Below, piece by piece: positions 57,986 to 64,000 of a stretch of DNA of 64,000 nt (position 1 is the stretch's first letter; each line of letters begins with the position of its first letter). Origin of the DNA: Plasmodium relictum (taxonomy: Eukaryota > Apicomplexa > Aconoidasida > Haemosporida > Plasmodiidae). A program made the translations under genes and the position numbers. The stretch spans positions 1,087,341 through 1,151,340 of the forward strand of contig NC_041688.1 of assembly GCF_900005765.1 (NCBI RefSeq). The letters are read 5' to 3'. The notes under the pieces were generated by a model. It was given only the letters and a program-made list of their open reading frames with translations, was not told where the DNA came from and searched no databases.

Positions 57986-60238
57986 TTTTATTATAAAAAA
58001 AAAAAAAATAATAAAATATAATTTATTGACAAAAATTTTAAAAAGAAAATAACATACGCTATTTATATTTATGCCTATTTAGTGTTAATAATGAAGAAGG
58101 TATATATTCTATTAAAAAAGATTATTTAAATGAAAAAAATTATTGTTAAAATAACTTAAATACATTTATTTATTTTAAAACAATTACAGTAGTATATTTA
58201 TGTTTTAATTGTTAAAAAAAAATATTTTTTTTTCTCATATGGAAATATATATAAAATAAAATTAAAAATAGAATACTTATGAAATTAATTCTTGAAAAAA
58301 TAATAAAAACAAAAGTAATACATTTTAATAAAAATGATTAACTTCTTAGTAATGTCTATATTAAAAAAAAAAAAAAAAATAGGAATATTTATTTCTAAAA
58401 ATAATATTTTATTGATGATTAAAAAAAATAAAATAAAATAAAAACTTATTAGAAGCCAATTTTTTGGGTTTTTATATATGTATTTGCCATTTATTCTTTT
58501 GCAATTTTATTTTTTATATCATTTAGCGTTCTCATAATTTATATAAATATATATCGTTCATAAAAATATTTTTAAAATTAAATTATACACAATATAAAAT
58601 AGTTAAAATAATTCTTAAAAATATAATGGAATACTTATAAAAAGATATGAATATAATTATATATATATAATTAAGAGCGTATAATAATTATTATTAATTA
58701 AAAAATATTTAGTATATGTTTTATTAACTTTTTTTTTGGAGTTTGTCTTTAAAAATACAAAAAAAAAAAAAGAAATTATAGAAATATAAAAAAGTAAAAT
58801 ATGAAAATAAAATGAACAAATTACTAAATTTATTAAATTACTATTGAAGATTGTTTTTTATATTAATAAAAGGAGAAAAAGGAAAAAAAAAAGAATGTAA
58901 AATCATAGAAAATTAAAATGTCTTTGAACATGTATAACATTTCTAAGAACATTAAAACAAAATATATTTTTAATGCTCGTTATATTTTGCAGTAATTTTC
59001 AAAATGAATAATTAAAAATTTTATTTGTGGAATATTTTTAGAAAATATATTATTGTGATGCTATATATATATAATTATTTTTTCTAAACATTTTTTTTCA
59101 AGAAATGTATTCTCTATGCTTTCTAAAAAAATTATATTATTATTTTACTGTTTTTTGTTATTCTTACTAAAATTAAAAATGTATTAAAATATATTAAGCT
59201 ACTTATTTCAAAAAAAAAAAAAAAAAATTATGATAAAACATTTTTTTCAATAATTTTTTTTTCTTTAAAAAGTTTCATTAACATGTATAATTTTATTTAC
59301 ATAATTGTATAATTGTTATTTTTTAAATGATTTTTTTTCTTTGAAAGTAATATAAAGTATTAATAGATATATATAATATTTTTCAAAACTCAAAATTAGT
59401 GATAAAAAAGACAAAGTCGAAAAAAAACTTGCAACTATCAATTTTTTAAATTTAAGATAAATTTAGTTTCAGTAGTATTTTGAGTAAATTTATAATAAAA
59501 AGAAAATTATTGTATAAAAATTTAGATATCTTTTAATGCATAATATTTAATGAAAAAAGAAAAATAACATAGAAAAGATTTTTATAGCTTTTCATTGTTT
59601 TAATGCTTGTAAATCTTAAGGAAATTTTATTATTTTAATTTTTTAATTTTCTTTTTTTAAGATTAGAAATTATGCTAATATATATATAAAGAAGATTGTG
59701 ATATTTTTTTAATTATAATAATTTTATTTAAAAATAAAATTTTTATTTAACTATAAAGAGAAACAAGTCTGTTTAGTAATGATTCATTAAATTACCAACA
59801 GTACACATATATGTTAATGATAAATTTTAAGTATCATCAAATGTATAAACATATATTGAAAAATGAAGAAAGAATTAGAGATTATTTTATTAATTAGCTA
59901 AATGAATAACTAGGAAATCATGACAAAAAAAAAAAAATATTAAAAATGGGCTTCAATTTTTCTATAAGCTCATAGGAAAAATAATATAAAATATAGTTTT
60001 AATTTTTTGAATTTAAAAATATAAATGAATCTAAAAAAAAAAAAAAATAAATAAAATAAAATAAAAATAAATATTATATGAAAATATTACTTTTATTTTG
60101 TATAGGATTTTAAAATGAAAAGAATTTTTTAATGAAATTTTGAATATTTTATAATATTGTTATATGACTTTATTTTTAACAGACATCGCTATTGAATCTT
60201 GATTTTGCTAAAAAAAAAAAAAATTTATAATAATAAAA
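57986..60238. other. 2.25-kb divergent promoter interval between CAF1B and the APC3-like gene
   Basis: AT-rich. It holds two small coding-like items: a 25-codon plus-strand ORF at 58918-58995 (starts MSLNMYNISKNIK, ends YILQ) and an open fragment at 59377-59460 (SDKKDKVEKKLATINFLN). Neither has a supported gene model. They could be upstream ORFs in a long 5' UTR of the APC3-like gene. Confidence 0.45.
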
Positions 60239-62194
60239 ATGACAGAAAGCTGTTTATCTTATTTCCATTTCTTAATAATAGCTCTTCATTTGTCAAAAAA
60301 ATATAATCTAAAATTTCAAAGAAGGTTGTATCAAGACCTTATAGACACTTATTGCTATAAAAAAAAATTAAATATAAAAAAATTTATACTTGATAATAAG
60401 TTTTACTTATACTATGAAGACTTAAATTATTTATATAAATATACAAAAGAAATATGTAAAAAAGGTAATAGTGAAAATTTAATAAAATATGCATATATTT
60501 ACTGTTGCTATAAACTTAGAAAAGAAAACAGCAAAGTAATTGTTTTAATGATTCTAGATCATGATTTTATAATATATAACTGCAATAATAATCTCTATGA
60601 AAATTATAAAAAAAAAGATTTGAAAATTTATGAAAATAACTTTTATGATGTTAAATCATTGCCAGGTTATAGTGCTGCATATTACTTATTAGGAAAATTA
60701 TATGAACAGGAAGCTAAAAAAGAATTTATTAATGAAATAAAAAAAAAAAAATTAATAGATATATCATTCTATTGCTATTATTTATGTTATAAAACATGCC
60801 CTTTTTTAATATGTTCTTTTAAAAAATTATTACTTATATATAACAACTTTTATTCAAGTAAATATACAGAAGAAATAAAAAAAATTTCAAAATTTTATAA
60901 CTTTAGAATACATATTTACGGGAAATGGAAATATGGATCAATTAAAAAGCAAGAATTACATGAGCAAATAAGGAATAGTGACTTTGATAATAGCGTATTA
61001 GAATTAATAGAATTAGAAGATCAAATAAATAACACAAATATAAAAAATTGTGAGTTTATATTCTCATTAATAGAAGAAGACAAAATAAATAATTTTTTTT
61101 TAAATTGGATACAGATTTTAAAAGATTCAAATGTCCCAATAAATAGTAAAAGTAAATTTATTTCAAAAGAGGCGATATATGATATATCAACAGTAGGAAA
61201 ATTTTATTTTTATCTATACTCAAATAATATTAAGAAATCATTATTCTTATTAGATAAGTGGGAAAATAAGCCAATTTTTAGTATTATTGTTTTTTATTTT
61301 AAGGGATTATGCTATTTTTTACTTAGAAATTACAGAAAATCTGCATTTTTTTTTGAGAAAATTCATGATATTGAATGCTATTTCACAAAGCACTTGCCAA
61401 TTTTATCCACTTGTTATTGGCACTTGAAGCAGTTAAATAAAATAGAATATATTTTAATAAGCTATCCAAAGAAAGAAATCAATGAATATTTTGTGTGCCT
61501 CATAGGAAATTATTTTTCGTTAAAAAATAACAAAGAATTATCTGCTTATTTTTTTAGAAAAGCAATGAAGTTAAATACTTTATATGAATATGCATACATT
61601 CTTTATTCATGCGAAATGAAAAATTTAGGAAAAATAAGAAAAGCAGTAATAGCATTATCAAGATGTCTTCAAATAAATCCCTGTAATTACAAGGCACATT
61701 TATTATTAAGTATTATATTATTTCAATATGGAGATGTTGAATTAGCAAATATACATTTAAGCTTATCTCTCAAATTAAATATTGAAGATCCTATTATATG
61801 CATATATTCCGCATTACTATATGATCATAATGAAAAATATGAAACAGCTTTACTTTGTCTAGAACAAGCTCAAAAAAATTTTTATGAAGGCCTTGATTTG
61901 TATATCCTACAAGGAATCATATTTTTAAAGATGAAAAGAAATTTAGATGCTTTAAATAGTTTTCTGAGAGCACAAAAAATTTATCCCAATTGTAATTATA
62001 TTAATACATTTATAGCCTTAGCATTAGCTTTAGAAAAAAAATTTGAAAAATCTAAAAAATTAGTAAAAGAAATAGTTATTCAAAATTCAAATCATATAAA
62101 TAGAAGGTTATTAGAAGACATTAATGATTGCTGTACTTTAAAAAAAATTCCAAATATATACCTATTAAATAAAGTAGAATTTTTTTATAAATAA
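60239..62194 (+). CDS. APC3: TPR protein, probably anaphase-promoting complex subunit 3 (CDC27)
   Basis: 651 residues, single exon. The whole protein is helical. Clear TPR motifs run from about residue 370 to the end: YYLLGKLYEQEAKK-type helices, NYRKSAFFFEKIHDIECYF, FFRKAMKLNTLYEYAYIL, ALSRCLQINPCNYKAHLLLS, FQYGDVELANIHLSLSLKLN, YETALLCLEQAQKNFYEG and ALNSFLRAQKIYPNCNY. The order and spacing of the C-terminal TPRs resemble APC3/CDC27, the subunit that docks the activator's C-terminal IR motif, in a ubiquitin ligase driving mitotic exit. APC6, APC7 or APC8, or another TPR protein, are alternatives. Most APC3 proteins are longer and have a low-complexity middle part, which is short here. Confidence 0.6.
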   Translation: MTESCLSYFHFLIIALHLSKKYNLKFQRRLYQDLIDTYCYKKKLNIKKFILDNKFYLYYEDLNYLYKYTKEICKKGNSENLIKYAYIYCCYKLRKENSKVIVLMILDHDFIIYNCNNNLYENYKKKDLKIYENNFYDVKSLPGYSAAYYLLGKLYEQEAKKEFINEIKKKKLIDISFYCYYLCYKTCPFLICSFKKLLLIYNNFYSSKYTEEIKKISKFYNFRIHIYGKWKYGSIKKQELHEQIRNSDFDNSVLELIELEDQINNTNIKNCEFIFSLIEEDKINNFFLNWIQILKDSNVPINSKSKFISKEAIYDISTVGKFYFYLYSNNIKKSLFLLDKWENKPIFSIIVFYFKGLCYFLLRNYRKSAFFFEKIHDIECYFTKHLPILSTCYWHLKQLNKIEYILISYPKKEINEYFVCLIGNYFSLKNNKELSAYFFRKAMKLNTLYEYAYILYSCEMKNLGKIRKAVIALSRCLQINPCNYKAHLLLSIILFQYGDVELANIHLSLSLKLNIEDPIICIYSALLYDHNEKYETALLCLEQAQKNFYEGLDLYILQGIIFLKMKRNLDALNSFLRAQKIYPNCNYINTFIALALALEKKFEKSKKLVKEIVIQNSNHINRRLLEDINDCCTLKKIPNIYLLNKVEFFYK

Positions 62195-64000
62195 TGAATC
62201 TTTTTGGAAAAAAAAAAGAAAGAGTATATTATAATATTATTTCTCATCATAATAGAAAAAACAGTAGATATTATTAAAATAAAATGTACAATATTAAAAA
62301 TTATGAAACTTAATAACAAAAATGAAAAAAAAATAATACATATAAAAATAATGTTGATATAACTTAAAACTTTTAGAGATACATACATATATATATAAGC
62401 ATACAAAAATAAGCTTTTAAATGAATATTTTTCTGTATATTTTACAATTTAAAAATAAAAAAGTTCATAGACTTTAATATAAAGCAAAATAAAAGCTCAC
62501 ACAAACACACACATAGAAAATGAGAAAGAAAATATGAGAGAATAAAATATAGAGATGAACTCAATTTATTAGTTGATAACGGGTAAAACGCGCATAATAT
62601 AAAAATATTAAAGTAATATATTAAATAATTTTAATTATTGATTATAATTAGTTTTTTAATTTTTTTTTTCTTTTTTTTAAAGATTTTTATCAATAATATT
62701 ATATTTTTATTTTATTACTGTTTTTTTATATTTGTATGTATAAAAATAAAATTAAGGAAAATTTTGCATTTTAACAAATATGAAGTTTGCAATACATCCT
62801 ATATTACTATTTATTTTAATTATAATAATACTTTAATTTTTTTTTTTTTATATTTTATAATTTATAATATAAGTTTTAAAAATATTTTTCTTTAATATTT
62901 TTTAGGAAAATTAATTCACGATTTATACCTTTATGGATTCAGATAAAAATACAAAAAGAAAATATATATATTTGTATACGAAAATGAAAATGAAAAAAAA
63001 AAAAATTATTATATATTTAATCAAAATATATAAAAATTTAATTATTTCTTCAAACTTCCATTTTTTTATTTTTTATTTTTGATAGAATAAAAAAAATATT
63101 TTATAAAAATAAAGAATAATATTTTTCTTTTACGTGATTTCTTTAAGAATACAGTGAAATAATAAAATAAATGATATTATTTTAATTTTTAATATCTTTA
63201 TTTTTGTATAAAAGTTTAAAAGTAAATAATATAATATGAAGCAATAATTTTTTTGCCTATTATTCTAATTATTCTTTAATGGTAAAGTTTTTTTCTTTAT
63301 TACTTTTTTCTCTTTCTTTTTAAAAATAGTTAATTTTAAAAAACTTATATTTCACAATCAAATTATATGATACATAAAATTATTCTTAACTAAAGATATC
63401 CTATTAAAAGTATATTCATAATGAGTTTCTTCAAATTATTTTTTCATTGAGACATGCCTCATGTTATTTTTTTTATATTACATATTTGTATTTTTATTAA
63501 ATCATTCAAAAATTTTTAATAAATATATCTTGATTTTTATAAACATTAAGATACCTTTACAGAATTATGCTACTTCCTAAATGTGGTAATTTTACCATTT
63601 ATATATTTTTTTTCCTGTATGCATTTAAGAAAACAATTTTTATAAATATCTGAAACATAACTTCATAAAGTTACAAGATTTAAATATATGTGCAATATAA
63701 GAGAATAGAAGAATTATATAAGATATAATTCATTAAAATTCTATGTAGTGAAAATTAGGTATATACATAAGTTATTTTTAAAATAATGTTTTTTTTTTTT
63801 TTTTTTAAAAGATAAACATAATTACATTTATAAAAAATAAAATTCTTTTTTATTTATTTAAATTAATAAATTTATATATGTTTTACTTTTAAAGATCCTT
63901 TTATATTTAAACAATAAGGATACAATATTCATCAAATACTATAAATTTTTATTTAGAAGATTTCAATATTCAAATTAAAATATAAGTTATAATTTATTGA
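62195..64000. other. Right-end intergenic region
   Basis: 1.8 kb with no gene that I can see. Short open frames here are Phe/Ile/Lys low complexity. It holds a CACACA-rich element at 62496-62514 and an ACGCGC at 62588-62593, both rare in this AT-rich background, which may belong to a promoter of a gene beyond the window. Confidence 0.55.

Overview
The window is nuclear DNA of a malaria parasite (genus Plasmodium). It is extremely AT-rich, with long poly-A/T and (AT)n tracts between genes. Exons are short and flanked by GT...AG introns, and the proteins are rich in Lys and Asn. Marker genes include ADF1, MSP8 (double EGF plus GPI signal) and an apicoplast IspE. From memory, ADF1, an SR splicing factor, IspE, MSP8, VPS11 and a CAF-1 WD40 gene lie in this relative order near the left end of P. 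falciparum chromosome 5; the window shows the block in reverse. The ADF1 protein differs at many positions from the falciparum sequence I remember, and the AT content is extreme. An avian-type parasite (gallinaceum/relictum-like) is my best guess, not a proven one.

Layout from left to right: ADF1 (-); a possible two-exon microprotein (+) followed by a stretch of possible coding relics; an SR splicing factor (+); a giant divergent cullin (-); CDC6-like AAA+ ATPase (-); IspE (+); apicoplast bL28 in five exons (-); a small TIM in three exons (+); DPH4 (-); a heptatricopeptide-like protein in two exons (+); a seven-exon coiled-coil protein (+); a type I membrane protein (-); MSP8 (+); a MGNGC acylated protein (+); an Mpv17/PMP22 family protein in two exons (-); a SAP30BP/HCNGP-like protein (+); VPS11 in two exons (-); TRAPPC13 in two exons (+); CAF-1 p60-like WD40 protein (-); and an APC3/CDC27-like TPR protein (+). 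The right-hand 1.8 kb has no gene that I can see.

There are no operons. Neighbours are mostly convergent or divergent, and divergent pairs share AT-rich promoter intervals of about 0.7 to 2.8 kb. Several genes belong to common themes. DNA replication, chromatin and cell cycle are represented by CDC6, CAF-1, the APC3-like protein and the cullin. Endolysosomal and Golgi trafficking is represented by VPS11 and TRAPPC13. Organelle biogenesis is represented by IspE and bL28 (apicoplast) and by TIM, HPR and Mpv17 (mitochondrion-type families). I see no sign that this clustering is functional.

Splice models for the ADF1, bL28, TIM, HPR, coiled-coil, Mpv17, VPS11 and TRAPPC13 genes were built by hand from GT/AG sites and reading-frame phase, and all of them close in frame. 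The most unusual material is a set of short, GC-richer, frame-broken coding-like fragments inside long intergenic intervals. These may be decayed genes or fragments of the Ty3/gypsy-type retrotransposons known from avian Plasmodium genomes. In DNA this AT-rich such fragments can also arise by chance, so they are scored cautiously.
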